Position numbers and translations under genes: made by a program
Notes under the pieces: generated by a model
Seen by the model: only the letters and a program-made list of their open reading frames with translations
What the model was told of the DNA's origin: nothing
Databases searched by the model: none
Part shown: positions 18,510 to 28,800 of the stretch, one piece after another
Layout: each line of letters begins with the position of its first letter
How positions within the stretch are numbered: position 1 is the first letter of the stretch
NCBI RefSeq assembly: GCF_007754425.1
Contig: NZ_CP037452.1
Span: 2,641,164 to 2,705,163, forward strand
Length of the DNA stretch: 64,000 nucleotides
Reading direction: 5' to 3'
DNA from: Gimesia fumaroli
Lineage (GTDB): Bacteria; Planctomycetota; Planctomycetia; Planctomycetales; Planctomycetaceae

Positions 18510-20966
18510 TTATCGTGGTTTTTTCACCAGTCGGGCCATCCACAGGTCGCTTGCCCCCTGTCCCCCCGGTCGACCTGATACGAAGAGCAAGGTTCTGCCA
18601 TCGTTGAGGAGCCGTTCGCGTCCCCCTCCATGAATATTTTCGGGCAAGAGCAGGCGCGGCTTTGACCAGGGCTGATTCCAGCCCGATCGCGTAAACATCA
18701 CGAGTCTGGATTGGGGTTTTTCCGAATCAGACTCAAGATGCTGAGTCATGATGAAGAGGCGACCGTCATTACTCATGGTTCCCACATCTCTTGTCAGACC
18801 GACCGCGGGCAGAACGTCCTCACTCAGAAACTCAAAGGGAGCATCGAGCGATTTTCGGCGCCAGACGAAGAGGGTGTCGTCATGATCTGAGAGGCCTTTC
18901 CAGGACGAGACAATGGAGGGGTGGAAGGCTGTCAAACCGTCCGGTGTTAATTTGTAAGCGCCTTTGTTTCCCACGGGGATCGGATCGGGAACTGCTTCCT
19001 GCCAGGGTGCATCCAGACTCGCTCGCGTTGAGAGAAGAGTTTGTGCTCCACGATGGAATAACAGTCTGAGGCCATCCGCGGAAATCTGTGGGCTCTCTTC
19101 CTTGGAGTCGGTATTAATCTCTGCCGGTAAGCGTTCCGGGGCAGACCAGTTTGCTTCCCGCGAGGGACGGGTCGCAATCCATAAATCACGATTGCCGGGG
19201 GGAGATGCGTCACGAACGGAAGAGAAAACAATAGTCCGTTCGTCGGCAGTCATGTCTCCACCCAGATCAAATTTCCGTGAATTAATGACGGGCCCCAGGT
19301 TCTTTTCGATTTTCCATTCCCAGTCGCCCGAAGCGAGCAGGTCGGCAGCCGATGCCTGCGAGGGGTCGGAAAGTTTGACATTGGCAGAAACCACGGATTC
19401 CTTCAACGATGCATTCGTGTCCTTTGCCTGGTTTTGATTTGGTAGTGAATCACCAGTCCAGAAGAGTGCGAATACACCGACCAAAGTCACAAGACAGGCT
19501 ACCACAATCAGACCTGCCCTGGTGCGCGGTGTCATCTGAGTGCGTGGCTGGACCTTTCCAGGTTCGACGCTCGTCGGCTCAGAATTGTCAGGTGCAGACG
19601 GTGCTTTGGGTGGGGGAGTTTTAGTCTGCCAGTCGGGAGGTGCAATGTGACAGTCATCGAGTGTCACGATCAATTCCCGCATGGACTGAAAGCGATTGTC
19701 CGGATCTTTGGCGACCATTTTGCGATAGACCGCGGCGACGGAATCCGGAACGTCGGGACGTTTTTCCTGCAGGTCAGGGATCTCTGCTTCGCGGTGCTGC
19801 ACGAAGACTTTAAAGATGGTATTTCCGGAATAGGGTGTTTCGCCTGTGAGCAGATAGTAAAGGGTGCATCCCAGGCTGTAGATATCTGATCGAGAATCGA
19901 CCAGATGTGCATCGAGTGACTGTTCCGGTGCCATGAATGAAGCTGTTCCCAGAATGGCTCCGGCGGCCGTCAATTCCGAGCGGCTGACAAACGGGTGGCC
20001 GCTGTCATTTGCGGTCGAGTCACCATCCAAAGAATTATGCCGAATCGAATCGTCGATGTGTGCCAGTCCCAGATCGAGTAATTTGACCGTCCCCTGATCG
20101 TCGAGGAGCAGATTGCCCGGTTTGATATCCCGGTGAACAATTCCGCGCTCATGGGCATGTTGCAGCCCGAAGGCGGCTTGCCTGATACAGTCAACCGCCT
20201 GACTGAGAGAGAGTGGCCCTGAAGTCCGCACGATTCGACTGAGGTTGTCTCCCCGGACATATTCCATCACGAGAAAATTGACGCCGCGGGCTTCGTCGGC
20301 ATCGTAGGCGCGAACGATGTTGGGATGTTCCAGTGTGGCGGCGACTCGGACTTCCCGTTTGAAACGTCTGGTCTGTTCTTCTGATGCCAGCATCTGCTGT
20401 GAAATCATCTTTAAAGCCACGATCCGATTCATGTTGCGATGAATGGCTTTGAAAACCATGCCCATGCCGCCAACATCGATCAGGTCCAGAATCAGATATT
20501 TGTCGATCAGCAGTTCTGGCTCGCCTTTGAGGAGAGCAGAGGCCTGATAGGAAGTTAACTTGCCTTCCGTCACGAGTTGCGAGGCCAGTTGTCGGGGATC
20601 GGCTGATAGTTCGTTCGACGATACGGAATCACTCACAGAGGCGAATTCATCAGGCGACAGGACTCCGACTTGCGAGAGCCGGGAAAGGAAGTGATCACAG
20701 TCCACCGGCGGATCGTCTTCCGGTGCTGTTTCACTTTCGGGAGTGTCCTCATCTCCCAGTCGTGGAATGTCGGCAATCACCTGATCCAGATCCTGTTCCA
20801 GCAGGTCCGCGGAGGGTTCTGCATGCTCAAGCAGTGAGCGTACTTCGGCCAACAGTTTCTTATCCGAGCCGCACTTTTTTTGCAGCCAGGCCTCGCGTTC
20901 CTCTGCCGGGACATCCAGGGCCTGCAGGAAAACCCGTTGCACTGTTCCTGTCTGGGGATCAGTCAT
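18510..20966 (-). CDS. Ser/Thr protein kinase with membrane segment and C-terminal PD40/WD40-like sensor
   Basis: 818 residues from the ATG at 20966. An N-terminal region of about 130 residues starts with MTDPQTGTVQRVFLQAL, a stretch common to planctomycete kinases next to ECF genes. The Hanks-type kinase domain (about 155-440) has GGMGMVFKA, the ATP lysine in VALKM (K186), HRDIKPGNLLL (278-288), DLGLAH in place of DFG (298-303) and GTASFMAPEQ. A Pro-rich linker and one membrane segment (about 505-525) follow. The outer part (about 555-810) has PD40-type beta-propeller repeats (FSSVRD, LLFHRG, SNDGRLFIMT, LLFVSGRPG). A sensor of extracytoplasmic ligand that signals through phosphorylation is inferred. 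A longer start at 21035 is possible, but 20966 overlaps the sigma-factor stop by 8 bases and is preferred. Confidence 0.9.
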   Translation of the reverse strand: MTDPQTGTVQRVFLQALDVPAEEREAWLQKKCGSDKKLLAEVRSLLEHAEPSADLLEQDLDQVIADIPRLGDEDTPESETAPEDDPPVDCDHFLSRLSQVGVLSPDEFASVSDSVSSNELSADPRQLASQLVTEGKLTSYQASALLKGEPELLIDKYLILDLIDVGGMGMVFKAIHRNMNRIVALKMISQQMLASEEQTRRFKREVRVAATLEHPNIVRAYDADEARGVNFLVMEYVRGDNLSRIVRTSGPLSLSQAVDCIRQAAFGLQHAHERGIVHRDIKPGNLLLDDQGTVKLLDLGLAHIDDSIRHNSLDGDSTANDSGHPFVSRSELTAAGAILGTASFMAPEQSLDAHLVDSRSDIYSLGCTLYYLLTGETPYSGNTIFKVFVQHREAEIPDLQEKRPDVPDSVAAVYRKMVAKDPDNRFQSMRELIVTLDDCHIAPPDWQTKTPPPKAPSAPDNSEPTSVEPGKVQPRTQMTPRTRAGLIVVACLVTLVGVFALFWTGDSLPNQNQAKDTNASLKESVVSANVKLSDPSQASAADLLASGDWEWKIEKNLGPVINSRKFDLGGDMTADERTIVFSSVRDASPPGNRDLWIATRPSREANWSAPERLPAEINTDSKEESPQISADGLRLLFHRGAQTLLSTRASLDAPWQEAVPDPIPVGNKGAYKLTPDGLTAFHPSIVSSWKGLSDHDDTLFVWRRKSLDAPFEFLSEDVLPAVGLTRDVGTMSNDGRLFIMTQHLESDSEKPQSRLVMFTRSGWNQPWSKPRLLLPENIHGGGRERLLNDGRTLLFVSGRPGGQGASDLWMARLVKKPR

Positions 20967-21507
20967 TTGTCTGGTCACTTTCTGTGTCCGGACCGAGCGC
21001 GCGATACAACCAGGCCTTGGCATACTTCCAGTCATTATTGACTGTTCGTAAGGAGACGTCCAGTTGTTCCGCGATTTCCTCGCCGGTCAAACCGCCAAAA
21101 AATTTGAGTTCTACAATCCTTGCCGCCCTGGGAAACTCTTTGGCGAGTGTTTTCAGAGCATCGTTCAGTTCAAGGATGTCTAACCCTTTGGCGTCATCCG
21201 CCACAGAAATGTGCAACGGAATTCCGCGGCCCTCTTTTCCACCGCGTTTTAGTCGCTTTCGCTGGCGTGCGTAGTCGACCAGCAGTCGCCGAATGATCGT
21301 TGCTCCTGCAGCCAGCATTAATGAGCGTTCGTCGGGATTGAGATTTTGTTGTTCCTGGAGGCGAAGGTAAGCATCATTGACCAAGAGTGTCGGCTGAAGG
21401 GAATGTCCAGGGCTTTCCCGACTCAGGGCCCTCTCAGCAAGCTCATGCAGTTGATCGTAAATCGATTGATTCCAACTGTTTGAGTCATCTTTAGAAGATA
21501 TGGTCAT
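20959..21507 (-). CDS. ECF-type RNA polymerase sigma factor
   Basis: 182 residues of an ECF-like sigma factor of the type abundant in planctomycetes and acidobacteria. The region-2 part contains LVNDAYLRLQ and RRLLVDYARQRKRLKRGG; region 4 near the C-terminus has the helix-turn-helix stretch GLTGEEIAEQLDVSLRTVNN (about 140-159). ECF factors redirect RNA polymerase to stress or surface genes. No anti-sigma factor is adjacent. Instead the next gene, overlapping by 8 bases, is a membrane Ser/Thr kinase, an arrangement known from 'STK-associated' ECF groups where phosphorylation controls the sigma factor. Start ATG at 21507. Confidence 0.92.
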   Translation of the reverse strand: MTISSKDDSNSWNQSIYDQLHELAERALSRESPGHSLQPTLLVNDAYLRLQEQQNLNPDERSLMLAAGATIIRRLLVDYARQRKRLKRGGKEGRGIPLHISVADDAKGLDILELNDALKTLAKEFPRAARIVELKFFGGLTGEEIAEQLDVSLRTVNNDWKYAKAWLYRALGPDTESDQTND

Positions 21508-21810
21508 CTGCGTTGCCTGTCGATCAGATTAACGTCGTCGTCCCGGATCTATGCCGGGGAATTTTGAAAACAGGGGCCCCTACAGATAGGCAAAGCATCT
21601 CTGGCGGGATTGTATTCTACGGGGGAATCCCCCCCTTTCGCAACGCTGACTTTTCACGATCCGTTGCCGGAAGATGTTTAAAAAGCTGCAAATTCAGAAA
21701 AAAAGGACTTCTGATTGCACACTTCGCTGAGAGTCATCGCCAAGGAAGATACAGGGGAGGCGAAGAGAATTCTCCCCCATCGTACTGGGACCTTCAGGAG
21801 AGAAAACAAC
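21508..21810. other. Divergent intergenic region, sigma factor / small membrane protein
   Basis: 303 bases between divergent genes. It should hold both promoters, but no clean -35/-10 pair stands out. A run of pyrimidines and purines (TACGGGGGAATCCCCCCCTT, about 21618-21637) forms a short G/C hairpin. A TTG-started extension of the next gene to 21715 is possible but has no ribosome site. Confidence 0.45.
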
Positions 21811-22347
21811 ATGGCGATCTACGACTCAACCGATCAGGAACTGAGTGACTATATTACTGGCAAGGCAACAGGTTGTGCTTACAACGCTTATAGTTCACTG
21901 GGGGTAGATCATCGCAATCAGGCAAATCAATGGGGGGGAACAAACTATACCGGGGGGAACAGTTCGAAAGGCAGTGCCGGACCGGGTGTGTTCGATGACG
22001 TATTCAATGCCGCTGGAGATTTCGCGAATGAATGGACGGAAACCATCGTCGAATTGATTTCATCTGTATTTCGCTGGGTTCCTGAACGGACGGGGTTGGC
22101 GCTGCGGTTGATGGGCATCATGGCATTTCTGATCGGTGGTGTCTCTTACGAACTGGGTGGGTGGAGCCTGCTGGCCGTAACAGCCACCGGCTGGTTTGCT
22201 CCTCGCATTGCTGCGGGGCTGATGCAAATCACATTATACCTGATCCTGTCAGTGCTTTACCTCTGTTTTATGCTGATCCTGGTCATCGCCTGCGGGGGGC
22301 TGTTTTTAGGCGGTCTCTATGTGCTGAATGCTCTGTTCAATGCATAA
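21811..22347 (+). CDS. Small integral membrane protein, unknown function
   Basis: 178 residues from the ATG at 21811, which has GGAG about ten bases upstream. The first 65 residues are hydrophilic with Gly/Asn-rich sequence (GGTNYTGGNSSKGSAGPG). Three hydrophobic segments follow (about 94-112, 114-135 and 138-170; for example LILSVLYLCFMLILVIACGG), leaving almost nothing after the last. No family recognised. It precedes an SHD1 protein by 76 bases on the same strand, and the two may be co-transcribed. Confidence 0.8.
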   Translation: MAIYDSTDQELSDYITGKATGCAYNAYSSLGVDHRNQANQWGGTNYTGGNSSKGSAGPGVFDDVFNAAGDFANEWTETIVELISSVFRWVPERTGLALRLMGIMAFLIGGVSYELGGWSLLAVTATGWFAPRIAAGLMQITLYLILSVLYLCFMLILVIACGGLFLGGLYVLNALFNA

Positions 22348-22423
22348 AGCTGCCTGAGCCACATTCTTATTTAGGCCATCCACTCAGAAAGCTCATTCGT
22401 AAATCTCATCAAGGGAGAGCCCT

Positions 22424-25400
22424 ATGTTCAAACCATGTTTTATCATGCTGTTTCTGGTTTTCGGTATCCTGTTCGGTCCTGCGCTTGCGGAAGATCGAAT
22501 CTGGACCAGCGCCGATGGAAAACAACGGGTCAAAGCGGCCTTTGCGGGTGTCAAAGGAGAGCACATACAACTCATATTACCCAACGGCATTCTGGTGAGC
22601 CTTCCCAAATCCAAGTTCAGTCGACGCGATCAGGAGTTCGTTGAGCAGGCATCGGCAGCAGACTCGCCGGCTCCTTCCACCCAACCGGAGGCGAATGAGA
22701 CCGACCGTCCTGTTGCGATGAACGAACCCTCAAATGCCGACACACAGGGCACCCCCGGTGATCTCAAACTTTTGGCGAATGATGAAATCGGGCAGTCATC
22801 GCGAGCCCTGGCAGAGAAACATGGCCTGCCAGTATTACATGGATTACCGGTCATTCATCTGGATCATTTCTTACGATTGGATTCGATCCCATCGGCAACG
22901 GAGCGAAGCCGCGTGTACAAGCAGGCGGAACAGGCCTTGGAAAAAGAACAGCAGAACTTCGGAAAGTTCCTCGAACTGGTCGCACTCGGAATCGATGCTG
23001 AATGGATTGAACCCTTCCTGCCTTCTTTTATCGCCAATCATTTTCCGAAATCCGTCGTCGAGTCACTTGTGAACTTCAAGTATCAGACCGGAGGCGCAAT
23101 CGGGATCTGGAAAGGCAACAATGAATTTGAAAAGCGAGCTGTACAAGAGCGCTTTAACAGGGAGTATCGGAACCAACTGACGAAGATGACGATCAAAACT
23201 CCGTTTCGTATCTGCTTTCTTTCGAAAGCGAGGTTGTCGCGTTACGACTTTTCCCGCAACGGTCTGGCAGTGGCCGCATTGAAAAAGGACAAGAGCCCTG
23301 TCGCCCCCGGTGATGAATGGAAGAGTGCATTCCCCGTTCTGCCGTCTACAGGCTACTATCGTAAAAAGATCAGCGTCGCTGGACCATCTGTTGCCGGATC
23401 GACTTTCTGGCCTGTCACGCCGGAAATTGTCAAAACATTACCTGGTCGGACAATCAAAGGTTATACGGGGGGAGTCCGTACAGAACGCTGGGCGTATATC
23501 GCCACGGTTGTGACTTTTCGTAGTTCACCTCTACTGGAAATCACCGAGCGTAACCTGCCTGCCATTTTTGGAAGTGTGGATTCCATCGAAATTTATGCTG
23601 AACCAACGCTGCGAACTCACCTTTTTAGTTTCCCTCTGGAGCGATATCCCACTTCCGTGTTGACCGCCGAGAATGCTCTGTCTGTTCAAAAAACGGAATC
23701 GGTCATTCCCTTTGATGAATTTGCTTTAGCAGGTCTGATCGCAAACGGCAAACAGATCGAGCTGCATGCAGAGACCTGGAAAGAAATCTGGAACCATACC
23801 GGAAAACAGGATCAGGCAGCTTATCTTTTTACAAACAACCAACTGAAGAAATACTTCGATACCAGCAGCGGCATTCCGAACATGCTCAGTTCAGAACCGG
23901 CTTCAACCAGGAGAGACCAGCAGTTAAGTGATGCCAGTGACACCCTGTCGAAACTCAAGTCCAGTATCGACAAACGGATGTATCCGACGCGCCGTCCATT
24001 TTTTCCTCCCTATGCCGGAAACGTTGGTCGGGACTGGGGTGAGCAAGACAACACTCTGAGTACCGCGCAGCAGAAGCGACTAACTGATTGGTTGGCACAG
24101 CGAGCTCGGGCTGCCGAGAATCGATTTCGCTTGACGTTAAAACTGTCACTGGATGGAAGAACGGATGAATCGACACTGATCTCAAGCCGTTTGAATAAGG
24201 AACTGGCTGCCGCTTTACAGAAGCAAGGCAAGGAACCAGAACATTACCTTTCCCTGGATGAGAATCTGGCCTTTGACGAACGAGGGGAGCTGGATCTGAA
24301 CGGCACGAAAACCGGACTGTTTCGCGTTCCGGGGCCTCAGTTTAAAACATTTCAGTTTCTGCTCAATCTCGGTCATTCCGGCAGGACGCTGACAAGAGCG
24401 TTGCCGGAGCAGGTTGTCAAAACAGCGTTGTCACAAAAACCGGGTGAAACACGCATTGCCGTTTTTCTGGACGTCCAGGTTCGTGATTTGAAACTCCTGG
24501 ATGCTGGTTTTCAAAATGAGGGTGCAGGAGGGCGTCCGTGTGTCGTATTCGATGTGATACCCACGCGTCTGGCTGTCGGTGAAGATCATCAGGCTCCCCT
24601 GTTTGAGGCGCCTCTGGATCATGCGTTGCTACAGAAGCTTGAAGCCAGCCAGCCCCAGAAAAAAATCCCGGATCAGCCGGCAGGGAATGGTCAACCCCTC
24701 GAACTGACTCCGCAGAGAATGCTGCCGCTGATTGCGAAAGTCGCCCCTGAATTTCTGGATGACAAGGAGCGACTCGATCAGTTAATGGTGATGCGCTGGC
24801 GTTTTGAAAATGTTCCCCTGTCCGGCTTAATGCCCGATCAAATCCATTTCTTTGACAAGGGGTCGCCAGCTCTTCCGAGTGATGCAGAGCGGGCTGCTAA
24901 AGCGGAACAGTTTAAAACTTGGGCCAGGCGGTGTGCAGAGACCGTGCCGGATCAGATTGCCGTGCAACTTAATGATTTTCGCTTCGAAGGACTGGATCCC
25001 CAGCGTCCCAGCCCCGCTTTGGTTTCCCGGAGTCTGGTCCCATGGCTGAAAGCCGGTCTTCCATACAATTTGCATCATGTTATGTATGACTTACAGCACC
25101 CTGATCGAATTCAGCCGCCGATGTCTGCTGAAGAAGTACAAAGCTTCCTGGATCTGTTTGCGATTGCCCCCCGGGATGTGGTACTGGAGCAGCAATTTGC
25201 TGTCCCGGATACAAAAGGCAACACTCACAAGTTGCTGATCCCGAACAACCAGGGTATTCCCGGTCTGACGAACGTCAAACCTGCTGAACCCATTTTTCCA
25301 GTGCTGCGTTTCGATAAAGAGATCTGGCCACCCGAAAATTACAAACTGGCGGCGACCACTCAGAAGCCAAGGTTGGAGGTTGTGTTTCAAGTGGCTTCGC

Positions 25401-25627
25401 TCAAGCTGATCGATACACTACCCCGCCATCCCTGGATTGAGGGCGACGCGAAATTTCACAGTAGGGACTATCCTGCCGATCGCATTCCTGACAACGGTCA
25501 GTACGCCCTGATCCAGGTGAAGCTGAAATCGGCTCGCCTGGTCGATCCTGCTACGGGTAAGACAGTGCTCCCACTGGTGCTGAAGGACTATCGCTCTGTG
25601 AAAAAAAATGATGCCGGGAAAAATTAA
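22424..25627 (+). CDS. Exported SHD1-domain protein, unknown function
   Basis: 1067 residues. A signal peptide (1-22, ending PALAEDR) is followed by an SHD1 module (about 25-75): RIWTSADGKQRVKAAFAG, then LILPNGILVSLPKSKFSRRD. In eukaryotic Sla1 this module recognises NPFxD endocytosis signals; in planctomycetes it is frequent on exported proteins and its ligand is unknown. The rest (about 120-1060) is a long, mostly charged sequence with no domain I recognise. No membrane segment after the signal peptide, so it is probably periplasmic. GGGAG precedes the ATG. SHD1 proteins are of interest because of the planctomycete endomembrane system, but a trafficking role here is only inference. Confidence 0.85.
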   Translation: MFKPCFIMLFLVFGILFGPALAEDRIWTSADGKQRVKAAFAGVKGEHIQLILPNGILVSLPKSKFSRRDQEFVEQASAADSPAPSTQPEANETDRPVAMNEPSNADTQGTPGDLKLLANDEIGQSSRALAEKHGLPVLHGLPVIHLDHFLRLDSIPSATERSRVYKQAEQALEKEQQNFGKFLELVALGIDAEWIEPFLPSFIANHFPKSVVESLVNFKYQTGGAIGIWKGNNEFEKRAVQERFNREYRNQLTKMTIKTPFRICFLSKARLSRYDFSRNGLAVAALKKDKSPVAPGDEWKSAFPVLPSTGYYRKKISVAGPSVAGSTFWPVTPEIVKTLPGRTIKGYTGGVRTERWAYIATVVTFRSSPLLEITERNLPAIFGSVDSIEIYAEPTLRTHLFSFPLERYPTSVLTAENALSVQKTESVIPFDEFALAGLIANGKQIELHAETWKEIWNHTGKQDQAAYLFTNNQLKKYFDTSSGIPNMLSSEPASTRRDQQLSDASDTLSKLKSSIDKRMYPTRRPFFPPYAGNVGRDWGEQDNTLSTAQQKRLTDWLAQRARAAENRFRLTLKLSLDGRTDESTLISSRLNKELAAALQKQGKEPEHYLSLDENLAFDERGELDLNGTKTGLFRVPGPQFKTFQFLLNLGHSGRTLTRALPEQVVKTALSQKPGETRIAVFLDVQVRDLKLLDAGFQNEGAGGRPCVVFDVIPTRLAVGEDHQAPLFEAPLDHALLQKLEASQPQKKIPDQPAGNGQPLELTPQRMLPLIAKVAPEFLDDKERLDQLMVMRWRFENVPLSGLMPDQIHFFDKGSPALPSDAERAAKAEQFKTWARRCAETVPDQIAVQLNDFRFEGLDPQRPSPALVSRSLVPWLKAGLPYNLHHVMYDLQHPDRIQPPMSAEEVQSFLDLFAIAPRDVVLEQQFAVPDTKGNTHKLLIPNNQGIPGLTNVKPAEPIFPVLRFDKEIWPPENYKLAATTQKPRLEVVFQVASLKLIDTLPRHPWIEGDAKFHSRDYPADRIPDNGQYALIQVKLKSARLVDPATGKTVLPLVLKDYRSVKKNDAGKN

Positions 25628-25851
25628 ACGCATAAGCCTGATTTCTTGCACTGAAATCTTTCACGACAATCCAGTCAATTTCACATGAGTTCTCTACCCT
25701 CATCCGAAGCCGGGATTAAACAGGAAAAAAATGGGGAAATCAGAAATTCTCCCGATTCTCGTTGCACACCCTCCTCTCAAGCATCGCCAAGTCTGGTGCA
25801 GGCAGAGACTAGTGTGAAAGAGACATCCCGTTCGCGGGAAAGGAAATAATC

Positions 25852-28800
25852 ATGAGACACAGCCAGATACGATTCCAAAAACTGCTGTATTTGATGCGAC
25901 CGATGTACCAGGGACTGTTCGCCCGGCCGCAGCGACGTGCTGCTTCCCGGACGCACAAAAAACGTTTTCAACCAACGAACTGTCAGGTCGAATTCCTGGA
26001 AGCGCGTACCATGCTCACGGCTGCCTTTTCGGAATTGACCAATCCCAATCCTGCTGTTTTTTCTGACTTCGGCGACTCGGTGGTCACGTTGAGTACTGGT
26101 AACATTGTTGTCACCGACCCGAGTTACAACAATTGGAGCGGGGCCGTCTATCTCTTCAATGGCGACTCGGGTGAATTGATCAGCACGCTGGTCGGGGACT
26201 CTTATGAACAGATCGGAAGTGGAGGCGTCACGGCGTTACCCAACGGGAATTTCGTGGTGAGCAGTCCGAAGTGGAGTAATGGAAACCCGGGTTGGCAAGT
26301 TGGCGCAGTCACGTTTGGGAATGGAGTGACCGGCGTGGGCGGCGTCATCTCGGCGGACAACAGCCTGATCGGGGCTTCCCCCCTCGATGGCATTGGCGGT
26401 GCAAGGATTACCGTTTTGGACAACGGCAACTATGTTGTCAGTAACCCTTTCTGGGACAACGGATCGATGACCAACGTCGGGGCAGTTACGTTCGGTGACG
26501 CGACCACCGGTGTGACCGGTGCGATCTCAGCAGCGAATAGTCTGGTCGGGGCCAGCGCGAGCGACAGCATCGGTTTCAACTATGGGAACGAACCGGGAAT
26601 CAAAGTGCTTGCGAACGGAAATTACCTCGTGGGTAGTCCATTCTGGGACAACGGCTCCTATGAAGATGCCGGCGCGCTGACCTGGGGCAATGGCACCACT
26701 GGTACAGTTGGCATCGTCTCGAGCCTCAACAGCCTCATCGGTTCCTCTGAAGAAGATTTTGTCGGAGACTTCAAAGACGGAGAAGTGAATATCACGTTGC
26801 TCGCCAATGGGAACTACGTGCTCTGCAGCCCGGGATGGGATAACGGTTCTGTCATGGACGCCGGTGCGGTGACATTCGGGAATGGAACGACGGGAACGAG
26901 CGGCGTGATTTCCTCAGCCAACAGCCTGGTGGGAACGACGGCTGACGACAAACTGGGCTACATTCATCCGACCACGTCCAGTGTAACAGAGCTCACGAAC
27001 GGCAATTATGTGATCACCAGTCCGTTGTGGGATAATAGTACGATTATCGATGCCGGTGCCGTGACTTTTGGTAGTGGTACGACTGGTGTTATCGGAGAAA
27101 TTTCTGCGACGAACAGTCTTGTTGGTGTCGCAAAAAGTGACAAATTGGGTTCTGGAGGTCCATCCTTGAATGGGGTCTCGCCACTCGCGAACGGGAATTA
27201 CGTGGTGAGCAGTCCTTTTTGGAATAATGGCTCCGTGTCTGATGCCGGCGCTGCCACCTTCGGGAGCGGCACAACAGGCGTCAGCGGCACAATCACCGCC
27301 AGTAATAGTCTGGTCGGCTTGACGAAAGATGACCTGGTGGGACATGCCGGGGTCGCTGCGTTGACAAACGGGAATTACGTTGTGAGTAGTCCCGCCTGGA
27401 GCGACAGTTCTGGGACAGTCGTTGGTGCGGTGACGTTCGGTGATGGCAGCACGGGAATTAACGGCACAATCTCGTCCGCCAACAGTCTGGTCGGATCGAG
27501 CAACGCAGATAACGTGGGCATTGGTGGCGTCGTCGCACTGCCCAATGGAAATTATGTCGCCATCAGCAGCAACTGGTCATTCAAAAAAGGAGCCGTCACG
27601 TTTGGTAACGGGACCACTGGAATAACGGGGATTCTTTCTGCGGATAACAGCCTGGTGGGGACCGAGGATCGTTCTTACGTCGGTTTAGATGGTGTGACTG
27701 TGCTGGCAAACGGCAATTATGTCGTGGTCAGTTCGAAGTGGGGAAATGTATCGTTCTACGATGTGGGAGCGGTCACCTGGGGAAGTGGAACCGCGGGCGT
27801 GACAGGCGCAGTCTCGGCAGCAAACAGTTATGTGGGGGCGAAAGGAGGTGACCGAGTGGGATCTCAGGGAGTTGTGGCACTCACGAATGAGAATTATGTG
27901 CTCAGCAGCCCGGACTGGGATAACGGCACAATCCTGAACGCCGGAGCCGTAACTTTCGGCGATGGGACCATCGGTAGCAGTGGTCTCGTCTCATCAACCA
28001 ATAGCCTGGTCGGTTCCACAGCCGGCGATCAGCTAGGGCACAGTGAATTTGGTCTATCGGCTGTGACCGTACTTTCCAATGGGAACTATGTCGTGGCGAG
28101 TCCTGACTGGGACTATGGCGCGATTGTGGATGCCGGTGCGGTGACCTTTGGGAATGGAATGACAGGGGTGAGTGGTGTGATTACATCAGCCAACAGCCTC
28201 GTTGGTGCTCACAGTGACGATAGGGTGGGGGCTTATCGAGCAGGCGCACCCGGAGTGACCGCACTCCCGAACGGAAACTACCTGGTACGGAGCATGGATT
28301 GGGACAATGGTTCCATCGATGAAGGAGGCGGAGTCACGTTTGGCGATGGCACCACCGGAGTGAGCGGCTTCCTTACTTCCGGGAACAGCGTGGCATCGAT
28401 GCAGGGGGGGAGCTTCTTCATCAATCTCATTCGCGACGATGTTAATCAGACGTTTCTGGTGGCCTACGAGGAAGAAAATACGATCTGGATTGGTTCGCAG
28501 ATCGACGGCTTTGCGGGAACGACCTTTGATCTGATTGAGGATGTTGTGATCAGCGAGAATGCACCAGAGCAATCCATCGATCTCACGGGACTGGAACCCG
28601 TCACAGAGGGGCCTGTCATCTGGTCGGCCTCGTCAGACAATCCTGATGTCATTCCTGATTCCGGGCTGACCGTTCTGGATGAGGGGGGCAGGCCGCGATT
28701 GCGCGTCGCTCCTCCCGCAGGCAGGACCGGCACCGCGCGGATTACGGTGCAGGTCGAAGATGGCGGCCTGGATCAGAATCTGGATACCCCCGAAGATAAC

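Noticed and set aside
25852..28400. Tandem repeats as a CRISPR-like array
   Set aside because: The period is about 55-66 codons within one open frame, with protein-level conservation; it is a protein repeat.
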